Shown: in pieces, positions 51,401-62,976 of the stretch
Layout: the number at the start of each line of letters is the position of its first letter
Numbering within the stretch: position 1 is the first letter of the stretch
Source: Taxillus chinensis
Lineage: Eukaryota; Streptophyta; Magnoliopsida; Santalales; Loranthaceae
Assembly: GCA_023512835.1 (NCBI GenBank)
Contig: CM042092.1
Span: forward strand, 9,204,793-9,268,792
Reading direction: 5' to 3'
DNA: 64,000 nt
Notes under the pieces: model-generated
The model's database searches: none
What the model saw: the letters and a program-made list of their open reading frames with translations, nothing else
What the model was told of the DNA's origin: nothing
Made by a program: the position numbers and the translations under genes

Positions 51401-54400
51401 TTTAATTAATCAAGTCAGCCTGATCTTAATGCAAAATCTGATCCATGGTTCAACAGCCTGACCTTTGAATCTCTTTATAAGGAAGCAAGACTTATAATTA
51501 CAAATTAAATTATTTACCTAAAACATAGAAATTTTTAATAAGCATTGACATTCTTAGGCTGACAATAATTAAGGAAAAGTTAAACCATTGGAAGGAGACA
51601 TGGAACAGAAGTACGAGTAATTAATCAAAGACCACTAAAAATATAGAATGAAGTGCAATTTCCAGCCAGAGCACACTGACGCCTACATTGTGAAAGCGGA
51701 AAGAGAAGGGGGTTTTATCACAACATGTATAAATAATTTACATTGGCACACTAGTCTTCCTCTAAAAAGGAAGATAACCTTGCAGGAGTTTTTCTCAGTT
51801 GAAGGAAACGACTTTGACACTTTTTAAGACTTGAACTTCCTGCATGCGTCTTCTATTTTCCCGCTACCCCAGCACAATAACAAAATTTATTACTTTTATT
51901 TGGGCAAGTACAGAACTTATTACTTCTATGAAAAAAAGAAAAAGAAAAAAAAACACACATCAAAACTGAACGAATTACAACACATACAGTAAAAAATATA
52001 AATGCTTTGGTGATGAAGTTTTTTTTCCCTTATTTAGAATAGATTTGCTGTTTCTGTTTTTCCCTTAATTAGATTTTACAGATTTCACATTTTTTCCTAT
52101 TTTAGAGGGATTTAAAGGAATTCTGTTTCCTTTTTTGGTGGTCTGATATACCAGCCATTATTAACTTTTTGCCTGTCTTAATTCATATAACCTGCATGGC
52201 TGCATTATATTATAAGAATTAAGACTAGTTGGTTATTCCTCTAACAAAAAAGGATACGAGTGTTACTCTCCAATTACTACAAAAGTATACAATTCCATGG
52301 AAGTCACATTATACAAATCTTACTTTCCCAAATCCGAAATTCTGGGGGAGAACTTGTGAGAGTATCAAATTTAGGGTGTTCTCCAAGATACTAAAGCTAT
52401 TTTTCCTCCGATTGAACCAGTCTTTTTTCTCATTGAATCAAGCCATGCCACTCAAATAACTCAACCAATTCCACTTGAAGTGTCCAACCCTAATTCCCAA
52501 GCCTATCCTACCATTGAAACAACCCAAATTATTTCTACTCCACCTCAACTTGACACTAATGATCAGGAGCTGTGTCTATACCAGAAAGAGAATAACCACC
52601 GAACATATAGAGACCACTATGCAAAACCAGGCCTGTCGGGAACTGAAACCGGAACCAAAACAAGGTCCAACTACATTCGATAATCATACTGATATGGATT
52701 CCTTACCTCATGACACTCCTGTACCATTGGTTGAAGACTCAAACCAACCAATTGCACACAAGAAAGATGTTCAAAGGTGCATTGGTCATCCTAGCTTACA
52801 GAAGATTGCTACCATGTTATTGTGCTTTTGTGTCAAATCTTGATAGTGTGCAGGTTCCTAATTCTATTCAAGAGGCTCTAAAAGTTTCAACTTGGAAAAG
52901 AGCATCAGGCTCTAAAACCTAATCCTGATGGGAAGATAGTTGTCCTCATAGTTTATATAGACCGTTAAGATATAATTTTATACTCCCACATTGGGATTTA
53001 TCAAAACTCGAATCAGGGGTTATCAAACTCGCAATTAATTAATAAGATTCTACAATAATCCACTCAATGTCAATTGATTTTGGAATAAAAACTTATGAAC
53101 TTTAGCATGGTATTAAAGTTATGTGCTCCACCTTAACTATGTAAGAGGCCGCATGTATTCCATGTCACCCAATATTGTCTACATGTTAGACTTAAAAGAT
53201 AACTGGCACATGAGGACGCATGTTAAAATATATAATCTCACATTTAAAGTTATCAAATCTCACAATCATAAGTTATCAGACTTGTAATTAATCAATAAGA
53301 TCCTGCGATAACCCTACCTACTACCAATTGGTTTTGGGATAAAAGTTTACGGACTTTAACATAAACGATATCATCTTGATGGATGATGATTCAATGGAAA
53401 TTATTAGACTTAAAAAGATGCTTGAATTGGAATTTGAGATCAAGTATCTAGGAACACTCAAATGCTTCCTAGGAATGAAAGTGGCTTGGTCTAAGGAAAA
53501 AGTTGTCATATCCCAAAGAAAATATATCTTAAACTTATCAAATGAAACAGGTTTGCTTGGATGTAAACCTATTGACAGCCCGACACACCCGTGGATCCCA
53601 ACAAAATATTGAAAAAAAGTCAAAAAAATAACCCTGTTGACGAAGGAAGATAATAGAGGCCCATACGTCAACTAATCTACCTATTACACACAAGACCATA
53701 TATTGCATTCTCAATTAGTGTAGTAAGCTAACATATACATAATCCAAATGAGGATCAATTGAAAGCAGTGAATAGAATCTTGAGATATTTGAAGATGACA
53801 CCATGACACAGTTTACTATTCGAAAGGTTTGAAAATTGTGAAATCGGGGTATACATAGATGCTAGATGGACAAAAGAGGTAAGATCAACCACTGATTATG
53901 TTTTATATGTGAGGGAATGTGGCTTTAAAGACTATTGAGGGAACATGACGCAATCAAAATACTCTGAGATAGTCAAGCAGCTATTAGCATAGTTAAAAAC
54001 CTTTTGTATCATGACTAAACCAAACACATCAAGATAGATCAACATCGTAATTGTTCAAAAGATATGTCGCAACAAAACTTCAAGTTGTTGACATTCTCAC
54101 CAAAATACTACTAAGGGTCAGCTATGATGAATTGAATTCCAGACTCTTGTATAGCAAATACAACCCAGCTTGAGGGGAAATATACAAAATATAAATGCTT
54201 TGGTCAAGATTTTTTTCCCTCATTAGAATAGATTTGGTGTTCATGTTTTTCACTTAATTAGAATTTGCAGATATCCTGTTTTTCCCTTTTTTAGGGGGAT
54301 ACCTAAATTGAAGGAATTCTGTTCCCTTTTTTGTGGTATGATATCATTTACTGCCTTATATATTTTTTGGATGTAATTTATTATTAAAAATGACAAGAAA

Positions 54401-56419
54401 CTCTAATATTTCTACATGTACCTTGCTACATCAGAATTCCAATTTCATATGTTTTAGTTGGAGCTTGCTTTACCAACTTCAGAACCCAAGAACATAATGT
54501 GTATAAAGTACATAATACAACACAGTTGTAAAATATTCATACACAATGTAATATGAGCATGCTAATGCTGGAATCACAAAACTCAACAGCTAGTAGGCTA
54601 TTTTTACCTAATATATTGGACAACTAATGAAGTAGCCCAAACATTGTTCTACCAATTATAAATCAGCCAAGTTCAGATTAAAAAGTGAGCTCGGTAATCA
54701 AGCAAGTCTAAAAAATAACCACATCTCATTGGATATCATGGACAATAAATCTTGGCCAATCTCCTTTCTCTTTACTACTTTATGAGCTAATGGGCCATGG
54801 CAACCAAGAAGTACATTCTCAACTAAAGAAGGAAGGCCGCCTAGAAACTTCAGAACAACTATAATAATAGGTTGAGAATCAGAATTTACCTTTTAAATGC
54901 ATGTAAAATGTCTGACATTAAAGGACGGCTTCTGAAATCATATAGAAAGCAACCAAGAAGAACATTCTCAACTGCAGAAGGAAGACCTCCTGGAATATTT
55001 GGTTTTTCTTGCTTAATGACAACTGAATGATATATTTCCTCAATCAATTTTCCAGGCCAAGGCTGTAAACCAGTCAACATTTCAACGATGCTACATCCAA
55101 AACCCCATGAATCAGTTTCAAACGATATTGGACCTCTCACTTCCGGCTGCCACTGCTCTGGAGCCATGTAGTTTGGAGTTCCAAGCCTCCAAATAGCATC
55201 GGGGCTTGCCAAAGGAGTCCCAAGAAGTAGATAAGGAATCCCAACATCTCCAATAATAGCGTCCTCATTTTCAGAAAGAAGAAAGTTAAAAGGTTTGAGG
55301 TTAAGAACCAGAATCCCTTGGGAGTGTAGTTCCAAAATTCCTTCAGCCAAGTTGATCCCATACCTGTAAACATTAGCACACACTGAGGATTTTCACTGTG
55401 ACCATTAATCATAAAAACCGATTAAGAAACAATTAGCATATTTGTTGCCCTTTCAGACCCCCATATCACCTGATAACATCAGGTAACGAAAGCTTCCCCC
55501 CCTTGAGGCGGCTCATTTTGTCCCCAACAGATCCTTCATAGAACTTCATGACTATGCATATCTACAGGGAGATTAATTTTGGGATAAGTACCTCAAAGCC
55601 ACTAAGGCCAAACCTAAGAGGAAAGTTAATCAATAAAAAACAATTTGGGCAATTAGACTGCTAAAATAAGATGATAGGTTCAAGCTTGAAGTCCCCCGCT
55701 GGAGGGATAGAAGCACTTTATGGGCAGAGTCAGTGCTTCTTAGCTCAAAATCATTAGTCAGTTTGACCTCAGCTCACCAGTTGGGGAAGGTAATTTTCCC
55801 ACACTTGGATCTCGCTCCCTTCAACACCTGCCACTTATCATAGAAATGGCTGGTGTGGGCAAAAAAGGTGATTTTCTCACACTTTCTGGGGCATGCCAAG
55901 TGTGAGCTGCAGATGACCCATCACACAAAAAATGATGTTTTGAGACTATGTTTGCATTGATTCCTTCAATGTTCACATTAGCTATTTATTCTCTATCTTC
56001 AAAGCTAATAAAGTGTATCGTTCATCTAATGCTAAGTATATAAACTAAATCACCTTTCCACTTATGATTGAGATACCATGCAAAAAACAGACACTTTTTA
56101 ACCCTTTGCATTTGGTAAACAACTCATTGAACTTCTCCAATATGGCTTTCATGTGATCCTCCTTGACAGGGTGTAACATTTTGACCGCTACTTCATGATA
56201 TTCATCATAATCTTCAGCTGAGTGGTGATGAGTTGCTAACCAGACGTCACCAAGGGGACCCCTTCCGATTCTGTGTCTAAGTTTCAATGCAGAAGGGCTT
56301 ATCCAAGGACCAATCTGGTTCACAGTTGCCACAACAGTCCTGAGGTGATCAGGATCACCTTCAAAAAGTTCAAACTCAAAAGACTCTGGTGGTTGAGAGG
56401 TGAAAACTGCGCCAGCCAT
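48440..56419 (-). CDS. KOC1: KOC1-type chloroplast outer-envelope kinase with KEG-like repeats, four coding exons
   Basis: Minus-strand coding exons: 56419-56054, 55561-55470, 55363-54890, 49385-48440. The phases close to 625 aa plus TAA. Residues 45-295 form a KEG-related kinase domain: glycine loop [10 protein letters not shown] (51-60), K80 in EVAVK, D192-V-G and APE (220-222). The HRD position reads V172-L173-N174, so the usual catalytic aspartate is Asn, as I recall for KEG itself. Residues about 325-525 are KEG/Mib-type beta repeats ([32 protein letters not shown]). Residues about 556-577 are a membrane segment ([18 protein letters not shown]), followed by a basic stretch. Arabidopsis KOC1 (At4g32250) is an outer-envelope kinase linked to TOC protein import. 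RING and ankyrin domains of true KEG are absent. The third coding intron (5.5 kb) holds a copia/TRIM nest. Confidence 0.9.
51082..51555. repeat. Tandem duplication of a ~231-bp unit in the KOC1 large intron
   Basis: Unit 1 at about 51082-51312 and unit 2 at about 51313-51555 share 'tgaatcactg(a/g)tggatgaa', 'attatggagtagggtca', 'aagcaagacttataattaca' plus 'aattaaattattt', and 'cctaaaacatagaa'. Divergence includes small indels. The duplication lies upstream, in window coordinates, of the copia insertion. Confidence 0.85.
51985..54375 (+). mobile_element. Internally deleted Ty1/copia retrotransposon, antisense in the KOC1 intron
   Basis: Flanking LTR-like segments at about 51985-52190 and 54181-54375 share 'aaatataaatgctttgg', 'agaatagattt', 'cacttaattaga' (or a close variant) and 'aaggaattctgtt'. 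Between them, plus-strand fragments follow copia pol. After the integrase comes a variable linker (52475-52700), then an RT piece at 53376-53580 ([41 protein letters not shown]), then RNase H fragments to about 54130. A purine-rich 'cttgaggggaa' at about 54170 precedes the 3' LTR. Gag, protease and most of integrase are missing. Stops and frameshifts show it is inactive. LTR ends are approximate. Confidence 0.85.
52963..53361 (+). mobile_element. TRIM (miniature LTR retrotransposon) nested in the copia reverse transcriptase
   Basis: A 399-bp insertion interrupts the copia RT frame. LTR 1 is 52963-53107 (145 bp, starting cGTTAAGATATAA, ending TTTAGCA). LTR 2 is 53221-53361 (141 bp, starting TGTTAAAATATA, ending CTTTAACA). 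They share blocks such as 'aattaat(t/c)aataagat'. Directly after LTR 1, 'tggtattaaag' resembles the initiator-tRNA-Met primer-binding site (TGGTATCAGAG). A purine-rich 'tgaggacgca' precedes LTR 2. The internal region is only 113 bp, with no coding capacity. Flanking 5-bp direct repeats TAGAC (52958-52962) and TAAAC (53362-53366) look like a target-site duplication with one change. Confidence 0.8.
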
Positions 56420-57620
56420 TCCTCTTTCTGAAGAAGCATAAGTTAATCAATACCGAATGACACATTTTGATCAAATTCAAAAACTGTACTACTAGCTGAA
56501 AACAAACAAAATCAAGAAATTTTCAACACTACTATTACAGGATCAAAAAAGAATTTTGGGCAAACATTTATGTTGGCCTTTCGAATCAAGGAGCAAAAAC
56601 ATATATTGACCACAAATGAGTTCGAGAAGAATATCACATTATATGATCACACCTTATGAATGCATAAGATAATTTCATCACAAGCAGTCAAGATTAGTTT
56701 TGGGCAACAAAAAATTCAGCAAATCTCGCTAGAGCTCATCATAACTAACTCAATTGGACCAAATGTTACATATGCAGTCATACTATATGAAAGTGAAAGT
56801 TCAACAAACCAAATATAAGTTTAAACAGATCCAAAGAGAACACATGACATGAACTCAAAACAAAATTTTAATATTTTTAGGTTCAGTTCAAAACTGCAGA
56901 CTGAAAGTTTAGATTTCCATTTTTTCTGTTTTTTAACTCCTATAAGTAAATAAAAATAATAAAAACCAAAAATAACACACAGCATGTAGCCAAAACAATC
57001 AACAATAAAACAGAAATTTGACAACTTTACCGCACACCGCCTTAGCATAGTAAACAGGGAATCTAATATACTCTTAAATTTACTTCCTCTGATGAAGCAT
57101 GGCTCGATCTTTACACCAACCGATATAAATTACATTAAACTATAAAACAATAAAAAAAATTCACAGAAAAAGAAAAAAACGCAGTAGTAGAGATGAAAAT
57201 AAACTTACAGAAATATATGTCAAAAGCTATCAGCGATTGAGGAACAATAAGCAATAAGAAATCCCAAAAAAAAAAAACAGTGATTTCGACAAATTGAAGG
57301 GCGATGGACAGCTTTAGGCTAGAGGGTTGTCATGGTCGGATCAAAAGCTCAAAAGGGTACACCTGAAAACACAAAAAAAAAAAAAAAAAAAAAAAAGGAA
57401 ACATGGACAGATAGAATCGCTGTAGAAGATTCACTCACTTGAGTTTCGGAATCATGGAAAAAGGGGGGTGGGTGTGGGTGTGGGTGTGGGTGTGGGGGGG
57501 GGGAGATGTATTTGTGTGAAGAGAAGGGCGGCGTGCGAGCTGCGAAGGTGGGGGTGGCGTGGCCTTCGATTTCCGAATGATGGTAAAAATGGAATAACAA
57601 CTATATTCTCGGTCAATGTC
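56420..57620 (-). other. KOC1 5' leader: non-coding first exon and leader intron
   Basis: The first coding exon begins with only eight untranslated bases behind an acceptor (TTCTTCAG at 56428 upward). A probable non-coding first exon covers about 57620-57439 and ends with donor CTCAA|GTGAGT. The ~1 kb between is AT-rich and intron-like. The leader exon contains a CCCACA/CACACC repeat, seen as (GGGTGT)n on the plus strand. A poly(A) tract at about 57371-57396 lies in the intron. Confidence 0.55.
57467..57502. repeat. (GGGTGT)n / poly(G) low-complexity tract in the KOC1 leader exon
   Basis: On the plus strand GGTGGGTGTGGGTGTGGGTG followed by a run of nine G. On the KOC1 transcript strand this is C-rich. 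The plus strand could form a G-quadruplex. Confidence 0.75.
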
Positions 57621-58079
57621 AGAGATCCTCGTTTATAAAACTTCCGCCGTGTCTTCATTTTTGTTTTCAATTTCCCGCGGCTTCATCGCCTTTTATATTC
57701 TCGGTTAATGTTGTGATTTTTTATTTTTTTTTTTACATTTTACACAATGACACGCTACAAGAAGTAAAAAATAGTACATAATTACATATATTTAGAGTAG
57801 ATCAGTATTTATACTCATATATTATAATGTCATTATTAGAGTCTCACCTCACCTCGTAAGAAAATAATTAACCAACATATTTTAATATAAAATTAAGAAT
57901 AATTATTTTTATCGTTAATTGATTTTAGGATATTAACGTTTTGAATCTAATACAATATTATCATAATATATATTGTGTTCACTGCTTTTTTAAAAATTGA
58001 TTTTAGGATAGTCATTTTTACCGTTAATTGATTTTAGGATATTTATTTTGAGAAGAATTTTAAAAATTAAGAGCATATT

Positions 58080-58655
58080 TGGTTGCTGTTTTTATTTTTG
58101 ATTTTCTGTATTTTAATGCAGAAAACGTCTCCATTTTTTTGTTTGGTTCACGTATTCGCTTTTGATTTTTAAAAACAAATGGTTTTGAGAACAAAAAAAC
58201 GAAAACATCTTTACGATGTTTTCGCTGTTCTCGTTTTGTTTTCGGTCAACACGCTGCCCCTCGCCCAGTGCGACACCATCCCTCCTCCCGACGCGACCAC
58301 AGCAGAGCAATCCTGCCCCCTCTCGCCCAGTGCGACGCTATCCCTTCCACCCTCCTCGCCCCTGCGCCGCCTCCCCCCCCCCCCCCGCCCCCCGACGCCA
58401 TCCCTCCCCCGACGCGACGTGTTGCCCCTCCCCCGACGCAACCACAACGACCGAGCGACGCCCACCCCGCACTTCCGATCTCGCGACCTTCCTCCCCCCC
58501 CCCCCCCCTGTGCCACTTCCTGAATGAAGAACAAAAATGGAAAATAGCAACCAAACAGCAAAAAGCGTTTTTGATTTCGAAGAAAGATTTTAAGAATATC
58601 CGGATATTAATTTTCGAAAACTAAGAATCGGGTATCGGGTGCCAAACATAACCTA
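58080..58655. mobile_element. Possible MITE / Pack-type element with a C-rich internal segment
   Basis: A very C-rich 280-bp segment (about 58240-58520, with C runs of 14 or more) is bounded by AT-rich arms that partly match as inverted repeats. 'tttggttgctgttttt' at about 58078-58093 matches the complement of 'aaaaagc...agcaaccaaacagcaaaa' at about 58545-58565. 'atatttggttgc' is loosely complementary to 'gtgccaaacataacc' near the right edge. A short hairpin 'gaaaacat..atgttttc' lies at about 58201-58222. The jump in base composition inside inverted arms suggests a captured fragment, but no clean terminal repeat or target duplication was found. Confidence 0.4.
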
Positions 58656-60485
58656 ACTGTTTTTTTTTTTTGGAACGAGAAATTCTTTTCATAACACATA
58701 TTTTAGTTATTTCAACCATATGAGTGTTAGATATATATATATATATACTAACAATTTTAAGATAATAAATTGGTAATTTTAAAAATATTGAACCTTAATT
58801 TAAAGTTTCATTGAAATATATTAATTGAACTTGAAATTCACCACAACCCTCCAGTTGAATGAAGGACATCTCAGCTGCTCCACCCATATATAATTCCCGT
58901 GAAATAAAATTAAATAACAAAGAAGTAAAGCAGTCTCAGTTTTATTAGGCTCGCGTGGGGCAGTAGCAAAACCAAACGTGTCAACAATTGATAATAGGAG
59001 GCTGTCACCAGTGATCATGCATGTTTGGCGTTTGGGATGCGGACAAAAAGATTGACGTTGGGAAATAAACATTAGTCACACATGCAGAGCATGATCGCGG
59101 AGCAAATAATGCAATTCAAACAATTTAGAGAAGTTTGGTGTTGTGTTATTTTTTTTATTTTTCTCAGATAATATATTTTAAGATGAGCGTGTTATATTAA
59201 AATTTTAAAAAAAATAATAAGTTCATAGATAAAAAATTTAAAAAACTATTTAATTCTCTCTTCAAAATTTAATTTAAATTTAAAAACATAAAATAGTTAG
59301 AGTTTGTTTGATATGTATTTTAATTTATATATTATGTTTTATAAGATTCTAGAGTTTACATTGGATTTTTAATTTTGAAAATAATTATTGTTTCGCAAGA
59401 AAAAAATGTTTTAAAAATAATATTTTTTTCAATTAGGTCTCATACAAATTGAAGGGAGAAAAAAATTTAAGCCTTCCACTAAAAATGAGTTTGTATTTAA
59501 AAATATCAGAAATAATTTTTAAAAATAACTGCAAAACTCACTATTTTCAAAACACAATTCACAAAATAATAATTTTAAATTAGTATGATTTTCAAGAACT
59601 AAATTTTACTAATAATATATTAGTACATAACATAAGGAATGACGAGAGCTCCTTAAAGAAAATAGCTGTTGGTTTGCGTACAGTAATAAGATTCAAGAGT
59701 AGGCCGCTAAAAGAAAAGATTCAAGTGTACGCTGAAGGAAAAGAGAAGAGAAGAAGAAGTTTCTACCGATGCGGCCTTGTATATATAATATATGGAGGCA
59801 GACCCATTATTTAATTCCAATTATCTTCGTTTATTTGGATGGTTGAATACTTGAGTTGAATTCGCGGCCGATAGACTTGAAAATCAACTTTAGTGATCAA
59901 TAAATAATATACGAACTAATTGTCATCAAAGCTTTTCACATGCAAATAGGCAATCAATCATATTATAAATTTATAATTATGCGATACCAAAGACAGTAAG
60001 TTGCCAATCGGGGGGTGGGTGAGGCAGAGGCACAGCTATTTCATGCTCCAGCACGCCACATGATGGAGAAGCATTTCTACTTTCTAATCTATTTTGCTCT
60101 CTAGCGAAATATTAAGGTGACATTTTTTCCCCATAACAATTAAAATATTAATTTCCTTTGTGCTTAATTGCATGCTCGGATGCACCTGTATTCAAATGAA
60201 AAATAATAGGGGCAAAGTTTACGGTATTATATATGTAAAATCGATCTTCATTTCATTTGTCAACTAGGAGAGTTATTGATGAAGAGTTTGGCTCTCTATA
60301 ACTTATTGGGGTTGGCATGCTACATAGATCAGGTGATGTCATCCTTGCCTTGGGTCAACTCATTGATGGCAGAGGCGATGCCCTCCTGGAGCCGTATGCA
60401 GAGGCTTTACTTGCCAATAATTCTGCCCCAAAAAATAGATGGCCTACTAATTAAGTCAGGTCATCCATCTATTATGTAACCCCCG

Positions 60486-60508
60486 ATAATAATAATAATA
60501 ATAATAAT
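60486..60508. repeat. (AAT)n microsatellite
   Basis: A run of AAT trinucleotides in the spacer, with no associated gene. Confidence 0.85.
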
Positions 60509-61450
60509 GTAGCAGTACTTCAAAATAATAATGCTATTACCACAACGCATTTCCATTATGATGAAGAACAAGAAGAAGAAGACGGAAATGTGTACTTCCA
60601 AAGTGTCAATTTCTATTATAATTAAAAATTCTCATATTTATTTTGGACTCTTACCTTCAAGTTATTTATATTTATTGTTTATTGTTAATTCTGTTTTTGT
60701 TATTTTTATAAATGCTCACATTCCTATATTCTACAAGGAAAAGTCTATTAATAATTCGCATATGAACACTTATCATATCTTACTATGAATAATTTAAAAA
60801 AAAAAAATCTAATGACAATAAAGATGCACATGATTTATTCACATAATATATATGTGTATATAGTATTACTCATTCTATAATACCTCACAACAAGTTCATC
60901 ACAAGTATAATGAGGAACAATTTATTTCTGATTTCTGAAGATGAACCCAAATAACAACAAAGTTTGAGAAATCTCAACAAAACCTCAAATAAGGCACCTT
61001 ATAGCTCTTGTTCGGAATTTAAGTTAAAAGCCAACAACCCTCCATTCCCGGGTAATTTTTAGATTGAAGAATAATTAGATTGGAAAGATGAGGTCGAACA
61101 TTTTTTTTTAACTCATGGATATTCTGTAATTTAAACGAGCCAAGTTGGTAGAACATAAGCTTAGAGGGTACGTTGTTGCTACGCGGTGGCTTACATACTT
61201 GGAACGCGCACTACTATTGTTTATAGAGTAAGATGCAACATAAACAAGGCACAACAGAGAAACAAAGAGAGAACGTAGTAAAAACCAAAACATACCTAAA
61301 TGTTTAAATTTTCATGGCCCATAACTGTAACTGTGAATTATAGAAGAAGTAGTAGTAGTGGTAGTGGTAGTACAATACAATCCATTCATGTAGAGCAAGC
61401 AGGTTAAGGGAGGGGAAGATAGTGGGGCACAAATAGAAAAAAACCTCAGC

Positions 61451-62098
61451 TCAGACAGGAAGGACCCTTTTGACAATATCTTCACTAATGGCGGCGATCT
61501 GGGAATCGAGTGACTTGATGGTCTCCTCCTTCTGGGTCTCAAGCTTGGCCAGAGCCTCCTGCAGCTCAGCCTCCACCTTCTTCCTCCCCAGCGCCAGCTT
61601 CTCGTCCACCTCCGCCTGCGTCTCCTTCTTCATCTTGTTCATCGCCGCCGATATCTCCGCCCTAGCCGCCTTCATAATCGCCGCCGCCTGCTCCTCCAGT
61701 TCCTTCACCTCCGCCGCCATGTCCTTCACGCTCTCCAGCTTCGCCCTGATCGCCGCGTCCCTCTCGTCCATGAATTTCCCCAGCGGCGTGAAGTAGATCT
61801 TGTCCAGCGCCACCATCAGCAGCAGGAACTGGACCATCATGATCGGTAGGGTCAGGTTGAAGTCGAACAGCTTCGCCTTTTCTATCTCCCGCGCTAAAGA
61901 TGGCGGCGCCGAGGCCAGGATCGCTGCGGCAGCGGCGGCGGATGATTTGAGCGCCGGCGAGGAGAGGAGCTGGCGGGGGTTTGGGATTTTGATTTTGGGC
62001 AGGCGGAGTTTGGGGGCATGGTATCCCAGTTTAGGGCCTCCGCCGGCGCCGGGGATTGGGATGAGGGTTTTGGAGGAAGCCACGATCATGTAGGCCAT
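61451..62098 (-). CDS. ATPG: ATP synthase CFo subunit b' (subunit II), chloroplast precursor
   Basis: An intronless frame of 215 aa plus stop, starting at ATG 62098. It encodes the nuclear-coded peripheral-stalk subunit b' of the thylakoid ATP synthase, which holds CF1 to CFo alongside plastid-coded AtpF. Residues 1-70 are a bipartite targeting sequence: a basic stromal transit region ([14 protein letters not shown]), then an Ala-rich thylakoid-targeting part ending PPSLA before [12 protein letters not shown]. Residues about 82-104 are the membrane helix ([31 protein letters not shown]). The rest is a long charged coiled-coil stalk ending [12 protein letters not shown]. Arabidopsis orthologue: PDE334/ATPG, At4g32260, as I recall it. 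High coding GC contrasts with the flanks. Confidence 0.96.
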   Translation of the reverse strand: MAYMIVASSKTLIPIPGAGGGPKLGYHAPKLRLPKIKIPNPRQLLSSPALKSSAAAAAAILASAPPSLAREIEKAKLFDFNLTLPIMMVQFLLLMVALDKIYFTPLGKFMDERDAAIRAKLESVKDMAAEVKELEEQAAAIMKAARAEISAAMNKMKKETQAEVDEKLALGRKKVEAELQEALAKLETQKEETIKSLDSQIAAISEDIVKRVLPV

Positions 62099-62976
62099 GG
62101 CCGTTGATGAGGTGGTGGTACTTGGTACGTAGTGGTGACGATTAGCTGCTGTTGCCTCAGCTTCGACTTCTCTTTTGGGTTGATTTAGTTTTTGCCATGA
62201 AGAGGAGGCTATCTGTCTATCTCAATCTAAAGCCACACAAATTATCAAAGATAAAGCAGACTTGTTTTTCCCAAGAATGAAAAGGTATATGTGATTGAGA
62301 TTCATCTTGAGCTCATAATTTTTTAAAATAATGATATTTTAAAAAATAATCAATGCATATTGTTTGCTTTGTTTTTTATTTTTATTTTTAAAATATAATA
62401 ATTATTTTGAGGTGAAAATAATAATAAAAAATTGTTTTAGGAGACTTTTAGAATAATTTTTTTTATTTTTAATTTTTAATTTTTTATCCGAAAACAATAA
62501 CAGAATAACCAGATAAAAAAAACCCAACAATCACGCATCGCTAACAAATGGACTTCAGAGTTTAAGGATACGTGAAAGGAAAATTTGAAAAGCCTAATCT
62601 TCGCGTTAAATCATCAAAAACGAAATTAATCAAAAGCATCAGCAAACATATGATCCTGACTTGAGATTAATCTTTCAAACTTATACGTAGTCTTCCTTTA
62701 AAGGTTTTCAATCTAAAGGAACCTCTTTCTTACAATTGATGGGATGCAGAAGGATACTTGAAACCTGACAATGAATATAATTTTATTTTTAATTTTATTT
62801 TATTTTTATTTTGACCCATTAACATATCAAAAATTATAAGATATACACATGGGTATTCATCCCTTAATTTGATGCGTTTCAATTTAAAATACCAAAACCC
62901 ATATCAATTGAGTTTTATTTAATGCATATTATTACAAATATTAGTCCAGGTTAAAAAACCCAACAGTCTCACCCAT
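62099..62976. other. ATPG promoter and downstream region of the next gene
   Basis: The ATPG leader covers about 62099-62170. On the ATPG strand the next ~150 bp contains several GATA-core motifs (around 62205-62255, including TTATCTTTGATAA), which are common in light-regulated plastid-protein genes. 62300-62520 and 62760-62960 are AT-rich. No other gene was seen. Confidence 0.5.

Larger units (their letters stand above)
57621..61450. other. Spacer upstream of KOC1 and downstream of ATPG
   Basis: AT-rich sequence with one C-rich insert at about 58240-58520 (listed separately), an (AAT)n run at about 60486-60508 and no supported gene. 'ttgattttaggata' occurs three times between 57917 and 58042. 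Reading frames at 60276-60479 and 60531-60788 have no recognisable domain. 61300-61450 is the ATPG 3' untranslated region. Confidence 0.55.

Noticed and set aside
55680..55930. 'ggttcaagcttgaagtcccc' in a KOC1 intron as a tRNA-derived SINE
   Set aside because: It resembles a B box, but no A box at the right distance and no poly(A) end were seen.
58216..58561. Several proline- or glycine-rich frames on both strands
   Set aside because: They are translations of the C-rich low-complexity insert, open because of base composition.
61800..62093. 97-aa plus-strand frame opposite ATPG
   Set aside because: Mirror of the GC-rich ATPG coding sequence; serine/alanine-rich low-information translation.
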